NCBI GenBank assembly: GCA_018262715.1
Contig: JADFDS010000005.1
Span: 1-64,000 of the forward strand
Origin: Bacteroidota bacterium
GTDB taxonomy: Bacteria > Bacteroidota > Bacteroidia > Bacteroidales > VadinHA17
Length of the DNA: 64,000 nucleotides
Direction: 5' to 3'
The translations under genes were made by a program, and so were the position numbers. Numbering within the stretch: the stretch's first letter is position 1; every line of letters begins with the position of its first letter. This document shows positions 53,862-62,380 of this stretch, one piece after another. The notes under the pieces were generated by a model. It was given only the letters and a program-made list of their open reading frames with translations. It was not told where the DNA came from and searched no databases.

Positions 53862-55067
53862 ATGGCAAACCAGAAGAAAATCAAAGGAGTGATTGGAATC
53901 CTGACGGGAGGAGGTGACGTTCCCGGTCTGAACCCTGCAATCAGGGCCGTTACCATCAGGGCCAACAGGGAAGGTTATAAGGTGATAGGGCTGCGCAGGG
54001 GCTGGGGCGGCATCCTTGAGATAATCAGGGATCCGAAGGCTGACAACAGCCAGTGTTTCCAGGTCCTTACCGATGACATGGTGAACAGGGCAGGAAGGAC
54101 AGGTGGCACTTTTCTTCACACATCGCGCACAAGGCCGAGCCATGTGGCAAAGAACTACGTCCCCGAACATCTTAAGGATACCTACAAGGAAGAGATCAAT
54201 GACATGACCCCGGAGGTGCTGAAGAACCTCGAATGGCTGGGCATTGACTACCTGATCCCCATCGGTGGTGATGACACCCTCAGCTATGGTGTGCATCTCT
54301 ACAAACACGGAGTGAAGGTTGTGGCCATTCCCAAGACCATGGACAATGACGTTCCGGGGACTGACTACTGCATCGGGTTCAGCACTTGTGTTACCCGTAC
54401 GATACAGATGACCAACTCACTTCGCACTTCGGCAGGGTCACATGAGCGTATCATGGTACTGGAGGTGTTCGGAAGGTATGCCGGTTTCACTGCAATGCTG
54501 CCCACCATGGCCGGTGCTGCAAACAGGTGCGTCATTCCTGAGTATAAATTTGATATCGAGCAACTTACGAAACTCCTTGTAGAAGACCGCAACTCCAACC
54601 CCAGCCGGTATTCGATAGTCCTGGTCTCTGAGGGCGCCCTGTACAAAGGGGGTGACATGATATTCCAGGACAGTGAGCGTGATGCCTACGGACACGCCAA
54701 GCTGGGCGGTATCGGTGACCTTGTGTCAGCAGAAATAAAGGAACATTCTGCCAAATTCAACAACGGTAAAACCATAAATATCATCAACCAGAAGCTTGGT
54801 TACATGGTCAGGGGCGGTGACCCTGACGCTGTTGACTCAATAGTACCGATGGCATTCGGCAACCTGGCCCTTGACCTGATAATGAAGGGTATTCACGGCA
54901 GGGTGGTGGTACTCAAGAACGGACGCTATGACAATGTGCCGATTGACGTGGTCACCTCCTCCAAGAAGGTTGTGAAGGTTTCCGAGTATTACAACGTCGA
55001 AAGGCTCAGGCCTTACTACTCCAATTTTGAGATGAAGCCCTTCTTCCTTATGGCCGCCGAGTATTGA
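53862..55067 (+). CDS. 6-phosphofructokinase with pyrophosphate-type signature
   Basis: 401 residues from ATG 53862; an in-frame ATG at 53799 overlaps the promoter and is rejected. It phosphorylates fructose 6-phosphate in glycolysis. The first glycine loop is TGGGDVPGLN. GGDD at 135-138 and PKTMDND at 157-163 have Asp and Lys where ATP-dependent enzymes have Gly and Gly. These two residues mark PPi-dependent phosphofructokinases, so the donor is likely pyrophosphate and the reaction reversible. The gene is longer than E. coli PfkA (320). A strong terminator follows. Confidence 0.9.
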   Translation: MANQKKIKGVIGILTGGGDVPGLNPAIRAVTIRANREGYKVIGLRRGWGGILEIIRDPKADNSQCFQVLTDDMVNRAGRTGGTFLHTSRTRPSHVAKNYVPEHLKDTYKEEINDMTPEVLKNLEWLGIDYLIPIGGDDTLSYGVHLYKHGVKVVAIPKTMDNDVPGTDYCIGFSTCVTRTIQMTNSLRTSAGSHERIMVLEVFGRYAGFTAMLPTMAGAANRCVIPEYKFDIEQLTKLLVEDRNSNPSRYSIVLVSEGALYKGGDMIFQDSERDAYGHAKLGGIGDLVSAEIKEHSAKFNNGKTINIINQKLGYMVRGGDPDAVDSIVPMAFGNLALDLIMKGIHGRVVVLKNGRYDNVPIDVVTSSKKVVKVSEYYNVERLRPYYSNFEMKPFFLMAAEY

Positions 55068-55095
55068 TAACAACTGACAAATCAGACATAAAAAG

Positions 55096-55135
55096 AGTGA
55101 TGCCCGTCAATCCGTGGCGTCACTTTTTTATTTTT
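55096..55135 (+). terminator. Intrinsic terminator after the phosphofructokinase gene
   Basis: AGTGATGCC (55096-55104) pairs with GGCGTCACT (55116-55124, one G-T pair) around an 11-nt loop, followed by TTTTTTATTTTT. It ends only about 18 nt before the rsgA start. Confidence 0.85.
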
Positions 55136-55152
55136 GCTGCAGAATCAGGCGA

Positions 55153-56067
55153 TTGAAGAAGGGTATTGTCATAAAATCGACCGGAAGCCGCTACCGGGTG
55201 GCTGATGAGGAGGGGAACATATATGAGTGCCTCCTCCGGGGGCGATTCAGGGTGAGCGGAGCCCGCACCACAAATCCCGTCGCCGTTGGGGATCATGTGA
55301 CATTTGACGCTGATGAGGGGGTCATCGTGGCCCTCATGCCCAGGCGGAACTATATTATCCGCAGGGCTTCGAACCTTTCGCGCGAGTCGCAGATAATAGC
55401 CGCCAACATTGACCAGGCATTCCTCGTCATAACAGTGAAGATGCCTGCAACGCCGGTTGAGTTCATTGACAGGTTCCTCGCCACGGCGGAAGCCTATCGC
55501 ATACCGGCCGTTATTTTAATAAACAAGACTGACCTCTACGGAGAGGAGGAGATGGCACGTGCGGACCTGATTAAGGATGTCTACGAAAAGATCGGTTACC
55601 GCGTGATGATGATCTCGGCCACTGAGGACAGGAGCCTGGCGGAGGTTGAAGATGCCCTGCGAAACCGGATAACCCTCCTCTCCGGCAATTCGGGGGTGGG
55701 CAAGAGCACTCTCCTCAACAGGCTCAATCCGGAGCTTTCCCTGAAGACAGGCTCCATTTCCGATTACCACGAACAGGGTAAGCACATAACTACCTTTCCG
55801 GAGATGCACTCCGTCGCCGACGGCGGTTATGTCATTGACACACCGGGCATAAGAGGTTTTGGAGTAATTGACTTCGACCGTAAGGAGATATATCACTTTT
55901 TCCCGGAGATCTTCAGGATCTCTTCAGGGTGCAGGTTCTATAACTGCCTCCACCTTGACGAACCGGGCTGCGCGGTAAGGGAGGCAGTGGCACGCAATGA
56001 CATAGAACCATGGAGGTACAGAAGCTACATAAGTATGATGCTGGAGGACAATGAAAAGTACAGATAA
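55153..56067 (+). CDS. rsgA: Ribosome small subunit-dependent GTPase A
   Basis: 304 residues from TTG 55153, chosen because the conserved KGIVIKSTGSRYRV start lies there and AGG precedes it. The next in-frame candidate (GTG 55114) lies inside the terminator hairpin. It is a circularly permuted GTPase that checks 30S subunit maturation. An OB fold comes first, then G4 NKTD, G1 GNSGVGKSTLLN and G3 DTPGIRGFG, and a zinc finger C-x6-C-x-H-x5-C-like (GCRFYNCLHLDEPGC). The hybrid sensor gene follows after 27 nt. Confidence 0.94.
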   Translation: MKKGIVIKSTGSRYRVADEEGNIYECLLRGRFRVSGARTTNPVAVGDHVTFDADEGVIVALMPRRNYIIRRASNLSRESQIIAANIDQAFLVITVKMPATPVEFIDRFLATAEAYRIPAVILINKTDLYGEEEMARADLIKDVYEKIGYRVMMISATEDRSLAEVEDALRNRITLLSGNSGVGKSTLLNRLNPELSLKTGSISDYHEQGKHITTFPEMHSVADGGYVIDTPGIRGFGVIDFDRKEIYHFFPEIFRISSGCRFYNCLHLDEPGCAVREAVARNDIEPWRYRSYISMMLEDNEKYR

Positions 56068-56094
56068 GCGTTATCCTTACGGGACTTATCACCA

Positions 56095-58914
56095 ATGAGA
56101 AGAACTTTCATTGCAGCATATATTGCTTTTGTACTGTTGATGCTGATCACGGCACTGTTCTATATCAGCCTCTACAGGAACCAGATTGAATACTCGAACA
56201 AGCTGCTTGACAGGCAGGTAATGATTGCAGGTTCTGACATTGACAATACAAGCATGTATATTGTCAGCGACCTGAACGAAATCGATTTTTCCGATGACAT
56301 CACCCTCTTCTTTTCTGATCCCGGGGTCAATGAGCGGGCCCGGGAAAAGATGAAACTGTACTACTCGAAGTACGGGGAAATCATCGTCGGTCTTATGTTA
56401 TACAACACAGATGGTGATGTCTATACCCTTTTCAAGGACGAAGAGCGGAATTCATGGCTCGACGGATCATACAGGGCTCAGACTGTGCCAACCATACACA
56501 CCATGGATAAGCTTGAGCCCGACCGTGACAGGTACAGGTATTTCCTGCCTGTTCTCAAGGATGGCGAGGCGCTGGGTAACCTGGTTATCACCATTGACTT
56601 CCGGCGTTATTTCTCCGGCATTTTTGCCAAATATAACCTTGAAAAATACCAGTGGCAATGGGTGATCAATGACACAGGAACGGTTGTGTTCGACAACGGC
56701 GGAACCAATACATCCTATGCCGGTGTTGACCGTATTTCAGAGTCACTTGCCCGGGGCAATTCCGGGAGGCTGGCGCATACGATGAGAACCGATGGAGGAG
56801 AGGCAGAGGAGATACTCTCATCATACTACCCCGTAAACATCTTCGGACTTGATTTTTGCCTTGTGTTTTCGGCTCATACGGAGTTCTTTCAGAAATACAT
56901 TGTCAGGAATACCGTAATTCTGGGGCTGCTGACCATGCTCACCCTGCTCTTCATCATATTCCTTTTCGGAAGGTTTTTAAGGAAACAGGCAAAGGCCCTT
57001 GAGACGAAAACCGCCTCGGAAGCCGGCCTGCTTTCCATCCTTGACCAGATGCCCGTTGGGTTTATCATTTATAACGAGGGAAGAGAGATCCTTCGTGCCA
57101 ACAGGCAGGCGGCCGGCCTGTTTGCTTTTGAGGATGAGACAGCGATGGCCGGTAAGCTCATGCCTGACCTCTCTAGGAATGAATATGCCATGGACATTGC
57201 CGGTGAGCTGGGGCAGGGGAAGGTGATCAGGCTTCCCGCCCCGGGCGGAGAAAAGATAATTTTCCTCAACAGCATACCTGTTCCATACAAGGGAGGAAAC
57301 AGCACCCTGGATGCACTCATTGACATCACCTCGCTTGAGCTGGCGCGCCGACAGGAGGCTGACGCAAATATCGCCAAGTCAGAGCTGCTGGCACGAATGA
57401 GTTTCGAGATACGCACTCCGCTCAACGGCATACTGGGAATGACGGAGATGCTCAACCGGTCAGACCTTCCGGAAGAATCAAAGGAGGTGGCAAGACTGCT
57501 CAGGCGATCAGCTGACCTGCTTCTCACCATTATCAATGATATCTTTGACGTATCGAAAGTTGAGACAGGAAAGATGATTCTTGACGAGATCCCCTTCAGG
57601 CTGCGTGATGAGGTGGCTTACTGTATCAACCTGATCAGGCGCCAGAACCCGGAGATTCCTGTCAGGTTTGAATCAGAGATAGAACAGTCAGTGCCTGAAA
57701 ACATCATAGGTGATCCATACAGGCTGAGGCAGGTTATCACTAACCTCATGACCAACTCGGTCGCCGGCACACAGTCCGGCCTGATACGGCTCAGCTGCCG
57801 TGTCAGAAAGTCGGATGGCAACAGCTTCACGCTTGAATTCACCCTCACTGACACGGGCAATACCTATACCAGGGCCGAGATAAAGAGGTTGTTCGGTGAT
57901 TACATCACAACCATCAGCGAGCGGTCTGACTGGACCGAGGACCTGAAGCTGGGTCCGGTGCTTGCCAGGCAGCTCACCGAGCTGATGGGCGGCGAACTTA
58001 CGGCAGAGAGCCCTGCGATGAAGGATACCTCGGGGCAGGAGAAGGGCCTCAGGGTTACCTTCACCATCAATGTTCATCTCAATGAAAAGATATCCAAGAA
58101 TATAGAGCTTGGAATGTACGCTGACCCCGGCGACATACGCACACTGGTGATTACCGGCCCGCATGGACGAGATGACGACTTCCTGAGCATCATGCATCGC
58201 GTGGGACTGCCTGTCTCGGTGACCAGCTTCCAGAAGCATACAGCTTCACAGATCAGGGCGGGACTGAAAAGCGGTACGGGAAGAAACATTTTGCTTGTAC
58301 TGTTCGATGAGCCGGACAATGACGGTTTTGAGGCAGCAAAGGTACTTATGGATGAGGGCCTTACCTCCGAACATATTGTTCTGATGTTTACCTCAAGGGA
58401 TCCGAAGGGACATTACGCCAGGTGCGTTGACCTGGGTATAGACCATCTTCTGGTCAAGCCGTTTGCCCCGGAGGATCTGATGAGCGTCCTCAGGGAGCAC
58501 TTCCCGGCGCTGAAGGAACTGGCGGCCAGGTTAAATTCCGCTAAAACTGATGTCCCTGTGGTACTTGTCGTTGATGACAATTACCTTAACAGGAAGGTTG
58601 TGGGCTCCCTGCTCAGGGTACTGGGGGTGGGCGCCGAGTTTGCATCGGGCGGTGCCGAAGCTGTTGATATGGCCGGGGAGAAATCATATGACATCATCCT
58701 GATGGACCTTATAATGCCTGAGACAGACGGGTTCGAGGCCTCGCGGATCATTCTCGGTAAAAATCCGTCCACTCAGATAGTGGCCCTTTCCGCGGATAAT
58801 ATGCCCGAAACCAGGCTGAAAGTCGAACAGAGCGGCATGAAGGAGCTCCTTGCCAAGCCTGTCACTGTTGAGGAGCTCAGGAGGGTGATAGACAGGTACC
58901 ACAAGCCCTCATAA
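56095..58914 (+). CDS. Hybrid sensor protein with degenerate histidine kinase core
   Basis: 939 residues. Two membrane helices (about 8-27 and 272-294) flank a periplasmic Cache-like sensor. A PAS-like domain (about 310-420), a HisKA/HATPase unit (about 425-675) and two receiver domains (about 690-815 and 820-935) follow. The H box reads MSFEIRTPLN: the phospho-accepting His is Phe437. The G1 box is DTGNTY instead of DTGxGI, and the G2 glycines are changed (LGPVLARQ). The first receiver lacks its acidic pair, while the second is complete (VVDDN, phospho-site D871, AKPV). It is probably a pseudokinase that senses and signals through binding or through its last receiver. mnmH follows after 2 nt. 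Confidence 0.9.
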   Translation: MRRTFIAAYIAFVLLMLITALFYISLYRNQIEYSNKLLDRQVMIAGSDIDNTSMYIVSDLNEIDFSDDITLFFSDPGVNERAREKMKLYYSKYGEIIVGLMLYNTDGDVYTLFKDEERNSWLDGSYRAQTVPTIHTMDKLEPDRDRYRYFLPVLKDGEALGNLVITIDFRRYFSGIFAKYNLEKYQWQWVINDTGTVVFDNGGTNTSYAGVDRISESLARGNSGRLAHTMRTDGGEAEEILSSYYPVNIFGLDFCLVFSAHTEFFQKYIVRNTVILGLLTMLTLLFIIFLFGRFLRKQAKALETKTASEAGLLSILDQMPVGFIIYNEGREILRANRQAAGLFAFEDETAMAGKLMPDLSRNEYAMDIAGELGQGKVIRLPAPGGEKIIFLNSIPVPYKGGNSTLDALIDITSLELARRQEADANIAKSELLARMSFEIRTPLNGILGMTEMLNRSDLPEESKEVARLLRRSADLLLTIINDIFDVSKVETGKMILDEIPFRLRDEVAYCINLIRRQNPEIPVRFESEIEQSVPENIIGDPYRLRQVITNLMTNSVAGTQSGLIRLSCRVRKSDGNSFTLEFTLTDTGNTYTRAEIKRLFGDYITTISERSDWTEDLKLGPVLARQLTELMGGELTAESPAMKDTSGQEKGLRVTFTINVHLNEKISKNIELGMYADPGDIRTLVITGPHGRDDDFLSIMHRVGLPVSVTSFQKHTASQIRAGLKSGTGRNILLVLFDEPDNDGFEAAKVLMDEGLTSEHIVLMFTSRDPKGHYARCVDLGIDHLLVKPFAPEDLMSVLREHFPALKELAARLNSAKTDVPVVLVVDDNYLNRKVVGSLLRVLGVGAEFASGGAEAVDMAGEKSYDIILMDLIMPETDGFEASRIILGKNPSTQIVALSADNMPETRLKVEQSGMKELLAKPVTVEELRRVIDRYHKPS

Positions 58915-58916
58915 CA

Positions 58917-59954
58917 ATGGCATTCTCCCCGAATAAACTGCCGGCTGATGAATTCCTGCAACTCAGGGCCTCCCTGCCGGTTGCAGACGTCAGATCACCC
59001 TGTGAATATGCCGTGGGACATGTCCCCGGTGCAGTAAACATTCCACTCTTCGATGATTCCCAGAGGGCAGAGGTGGGAACAATTTACAAGCGGGAGGGCA
59101 ACGCCACGGCTGTGATTAGGGGCATTGACCTTGCAGCACCTCAGATGTCAGGCAAACTGAAATCAGGGCTGGAACTTGCTGCCGGCGGAAGGCTTCTGGT
59201 TTACTGCTGGCGGGGTGGTATGAGGTCAGAGGCAATGGCATGGCTCTTTTCCCTGGGAGGAATCGAACCCCTGGTGCTCAGGGGAGGTTACAAGGCATTC
59301 AGGAATCATATCCTTGGTGATCTGGGAAGGGAAAGGAAGTATGTTATCCTCGGGGGGCTTACCGGAAGCGGCAAGACCGGGATACTGAGATATATGAAGT
59401 CTGCCGGAGAGCAGGTTACCGATCTCGAGGGTCTTGCATCACACAGGGGCTCTGCTTTTGGCGCACTCGGGCAGGCGCCGCAGCCTGCCTCGGAACACTT
59501 TGCCAACCTGCTTTATGATGACCTCAGCGCACACCGGGCGGAATCGCCGGTATGGCTTGAGGATGAGAGCCGGAATATCGGAACGGTATTCATGCCCGAC
59601 TGTTTCTTTGAACGGATGCAATCAGCTCCTGTGATTGCCCTGATGATGAGCATCGAAACACGTATGCCCAGACTGGTCAGGGAATATACCTCATTCCCGG
59701 TTGAGGAGATAATGGCTTCAGTGATGAAAATCTCAAAACGGCTGGGAGGAGACCGGACCCGTGAAGCCCTTGACGCCCTTAAATGCGGGGACTACCCCAC
59801 GGCCATCAGAATCACTCTTGAGTATTATGATAAGTCATATCATTACGGGCTGTCAAAGAGACCCCGGGATCAGGTTATCTACATTAACACTGAAACTGAT
59901 GACGAGGCTGTGAACGCCGCCCTGGCAATGGAGGCTGCGGAAGGGCTGACGTGA
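58917..59954 (+). CDS. mnmH: tRNA 2-selenouridine/geranyl-2-thiouridine synthase
   Basis: 345 residues. An N-terminal rhodanese domain with catalytic cysteine C97 in VYCWRGGMRS is fused to a P-loop domain (GLTGSGKT). This is the MnmH/SelU arrangement. It replaces sulphur by selenium in wobble 2-thiouridine, through a geranylated intermediate. The selenophosphate synthetase gene selD is not in the window. It is convergent with the U32 gene, with two bases between the stop codons. Confidence 0.95.
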   Translation: MAFSPNKLPADEFLQLRASLPVADVRSPCEYAVGHVPGAVNIPLFDDSQRAEVGTIYKREGNATAVIRGIDLAAPQMSGKLKSGLELAAGGRLLVYCWRGGMRSEAMAWLFSLGGIEPLVLRGGYKAFRNHILGDLGRERKYVILGGLTGSGKTGILRYMKSAGEQVTDLEGLASHRGSAFGALGQAPQPASEHFANLLYDDLSAHRAESPVWLEDESRNIGTVFMPDCFFERMQSAPVIALMMSIETRMPRLVREYTSFPVEEIMASVMKISKRLGGDRTREALDALKCGDYPTAIRITLEYYDKSYHYGLSKRPRDQVIYINTETDDEAVNAALAMEAAEGLT

Positions 59955-59956
59955 GT

Positions 59957-61219
59957 TCACCCGTTTTTCAGAGACGAGGCGTCAACCCACCTGAAAACCT
60001 TGTCTGACCGCCTCACAATTCCATCTGTTTTCACCGAGCACAGTTCTCCCTTCAGGACTGTTTCCGCTTCATTCTCCGAAGCATCTCTCAGTTCTTTTAC
60101 TGTAATCTCCACTATTCCGGTTGACGGACCGGTGATTACCAGCTCGTCACCGGCGGAGAGGTCTCCGGTCTCAAGCTTTATCTCGGCAACTCCCGCTTTT
60201 CTAAAATAGTTGGTCACCTTCCCGAGGTAGATTTTTCTTTTTGTGGCTGACGAGCCGTAGGAAGTGCTCCATTCCCCGAGTTTCCGGCCCAGGTAGTAGC
60301 CGTCCCAGAATCCCCTGTTGAATACCGTCTCAAGCTGCCTCATCCACTCCTCAACCTTTTCCTGTCCGAAGGTTCCGTCAGCCACTGCAGCTGCCGCCTC
60401 GCTGTAGCACCGGGTGACTGTCTTAACATATTCCGGAGGCCGGGCCCGGCCCTCGATCTTGAGCACTCTTGCCCCGGCGTCAATGATCTGGTCAAGGAAA
60501 CTGATTGTGCAGAGGTCTTTGGGTGACATGATATACTGGTTATCAATGTCGAGTTCATAGCCTGTCTCCCTGTCGCTGACGGTATATCCGCGCCTGCACG
60601 TCTGGTAGCAGTTGCCCCTGTTGGCTGAGGCATTGTACTCGTGCAGGCTGAGATAACATTTCCCGGAGATTGCCATGCAGAGCGCACCGTGCACGAACAT
60701 TTCCAGCTTCATTGGTCCGCCTCCCGGGCCACGTATATCATCGCTTATGATGGTATCATGTATTTTCTTTACCTGCTGAAGGTTAAGCTCCCTTGAGAGG
60801 ACAGCCACATCAGCCCACTGTGAATAAAACTTCAGTGATCCGGCGTTGGAAATATTGAGCTGGGTTGAGAGATGGACTTCAATTCCCGCCTCCCTGGCGG
60901 CAAGGATTGCGGCCTGGTCGGTGGCTATGACTGCTGTTATGCCGGCAGCAGCAGCGGCAGCCAGCACCTCTTTCATCTCACTCACCTCCTCGTCATAGAC
61001 AACGATGTTCAGCGTGAGGTAGCTCCTGAGGCCGTGTTCCCTGCAGAGTGCAACTATGCCGGGCAGCTCGGCACTGGTGAAGTTATGCGATGAGCGGGCC
61101 CTCATGTTAAGCTTCTCCACACCGAAATAAACCGAGTCAGCCCCTCCCTGTATCGCAGCTCTCAGTGCCTCCCGCGAGCCGGCCGGGGCCATTACCTCTA
61201 TGTCGTTTCGCCTGATCAT
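59957..61219 (-). CDS. U32-family protein (TrhP/RlhA-like RNA hydroxylation factor)
   Basis: 420 residues. N-terminal MAPAGSREALRAAIQGGADSVYFG starts a TIM-barrel-like domain. The U32 signature FVHGALCMAISGKCYLS with following cysteines (RGNCYQTCRRGY) is intact and supplies four Cys that may hold an Fe-S cluster. Old annotations call these collagenase-like peptidases; family members TrhP and RlhA are now known to hydroxylate tRNA or 23S rRNA using prephenate-derived chemistry. A C-terminal beta-barrel (about 330-415) is present. Which RNA it acts on is open. Confidence 0.9.
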   Translation of the reverse strand: MIRRNDIEVMAPAGSREALRAAIQGGADSVYFGVEKLNMRARSSHNFTSAELPGIVALCREHGLRSYLTLNIVVYDEEVSEMKEVLAAAAAAGITAVIATDQAAILAAREAGIEVHLSTQLNISNAGSLKFYSQWADVAVLSRELNLQQVKKIHDTIISDDIRGPGGGPMKLEMFVHGALCMAISGKCYLSLHEYNASANRGNCYQTCRRGYTVSDRETGYELDIDNQYIMSPKDLCTISFLDQIIDAGARVLKIEGRARPPEYVKTVTRCYSEAAAAVADGTFGQEKVEEWMRQLETVFNRGFWDGYYLGRKLGEWSTSYGSSATKRKIYLGKVTNYFRKAGVAEIKLETGDLSAGDELVITGPSTGIVEITVKELRDASENEAETVLKGELCSVKTDGIVRRSDKVFRWVDASSLKNG

Positions 61220-61231
61220 TTCTGTCCTTAA

Positions 61232-62377
61232 TCAGCCCTGTTTTTTCAGCATTATCCTCATACAGCAGCCGTGGCCCGGCTCGGAGCGGAGCACGAAAAT
61301 CTTTCCCTTATGGTATTCTTCGACGATCCTTTTGGAGAGGGAGAGGCCGAGGCCCCATCCCCGTTCCCTGGTGGTGTAACCGGGTTTAAAAATAGTCTTG
61401 AAATCCTTCCTTGGAATCCCCTTACCGGTATCCTCGACGTCAATAAAGGCTTCGGCGTTGTTCTCGCTCAGCCTGACGGTGATCTGGCCTGTGCCCTTCA
61501 TGGCATCGGCGGAGTTCTTTACCAGGTTCTCGATGACCCACCCGAGTAGTACGGCGTTGAGGGGTACTGCCGTGCATCCGGTCGTCTCATCAGCCACTGT
61601 CAGGTCAATGGTTGAGGCAATTCTTTTCCTCAGGTAAGATGCTGTGGCCCCGGCAAGTGCTGGCAGGTTGTCCGGCACCAGCTTCGGTTTTGATCCTATG
61701 AGGGAAAACCTCTCCGCAACGCGGCTCAGCCTGTCGACGTCGGCAGGAAGCTCCTCTGCTATATCGGTCCCCGGGTACCTGCTGCTTATTATCTCGCTCC
61801 ATGCCGAGAGAGAGGAGGTGGGTGTTCCCAGCTGATGCGCCGTCTCTCTTGACAGCCCCACCCATACCTGGTTCTGTTCAGCCATCCGCGAAGCGCTGAA
61901 AGCAACATAGGCCACCCCGATAAACAGAAGTATCACGGCCAGCTGCACATACGGATATACCCTCAGCTGACGCAGGAGCGTGCTCTCACGGTAATACAGA
62001 TGGTTGACAATGCCGTTGGGCAGCTCAATGGAGATGGGGTCATTGCGTTTTGCCATTCGTTTCAGTTCGCGGACCATTGCCAGGGTGTCAGTTGCAAGCG
62101 CTGCCGGCAGGTTTCTCTGTGAGATGATGCTCTCCTCTTCGTCTGTGAGTATAACCGGTACTGTGGTGTTATCTTCTATGATGCTGAACAGGAATTCGAA
62201 ATCGTCAGAAGTAACCAGCCTGCGCGTGGCCTCCGCCCATTGCTCCGCCTTCTTGCGCTCCTCCTGCTTGAGCCTGTGCACCAGGTCATGGGTATAGATG
62301 AGTGACCCGAGGCCGATCACCACCGCAAATATCAGAAGCAATACCTTCCAGAGAAGTCTTTTCCGGTAGATGTTCAT
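61232..62377 (-). CDS. Membrane-bound sensor histidine kinase
   Basis: 381 residues. Two membrane helices (about 9-29 and 138-160) flank a periplasmic region of about 105 residues. The H box is a non-standard ETAHQLGTPTSSL, which is a recognised variant in Bacteroidetes. The ATPase domain is complete: N box NLVKNSADAM, G1 DTGKGIP, F box and G2 RGWGLGLSLSKRI. It should autophosphorylate at that His. No response regulator gene is adjacent in the window. It lies 12 nt upstream of the U32 gene and 3 nt after the AsmA-like gene. Confidence 0.9.
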   Translation of the reverse strand: MNIYRKRLLWKVLLLIFAVVIGLGSLIYTHDLVHRLKQEERKKAEQWAEATRRLVTSDDFEFLFSIIEDNTTVPVILTDEEESIISQRNLPAALATDTLAMVRELKRMAKRNDPISIELPNGIVNHLYYRESTLLRQLRVYPYVQLAVILLFIGVAYVAFSASRMAEQNQVWVGLSRETAHQLGTPTSSLSAWSEIISSRYPGTDIAEELPADVDRLSRVAERFSLIGSKPKLVPDNLPALAGATASYLRKRIASTIDLTVADETTGCTAVPLNAVLLGWVIENLVKNSADAMKGTGQITVRLSENNAEAFIDVEDTGKGIPRKDFKTIFKPGYTTRERGWGLGLSLSKRIVEEYHKGKIFVLRSEPGHGCCMRIMLKKQG

Positions 62378-62380
62378 GGG

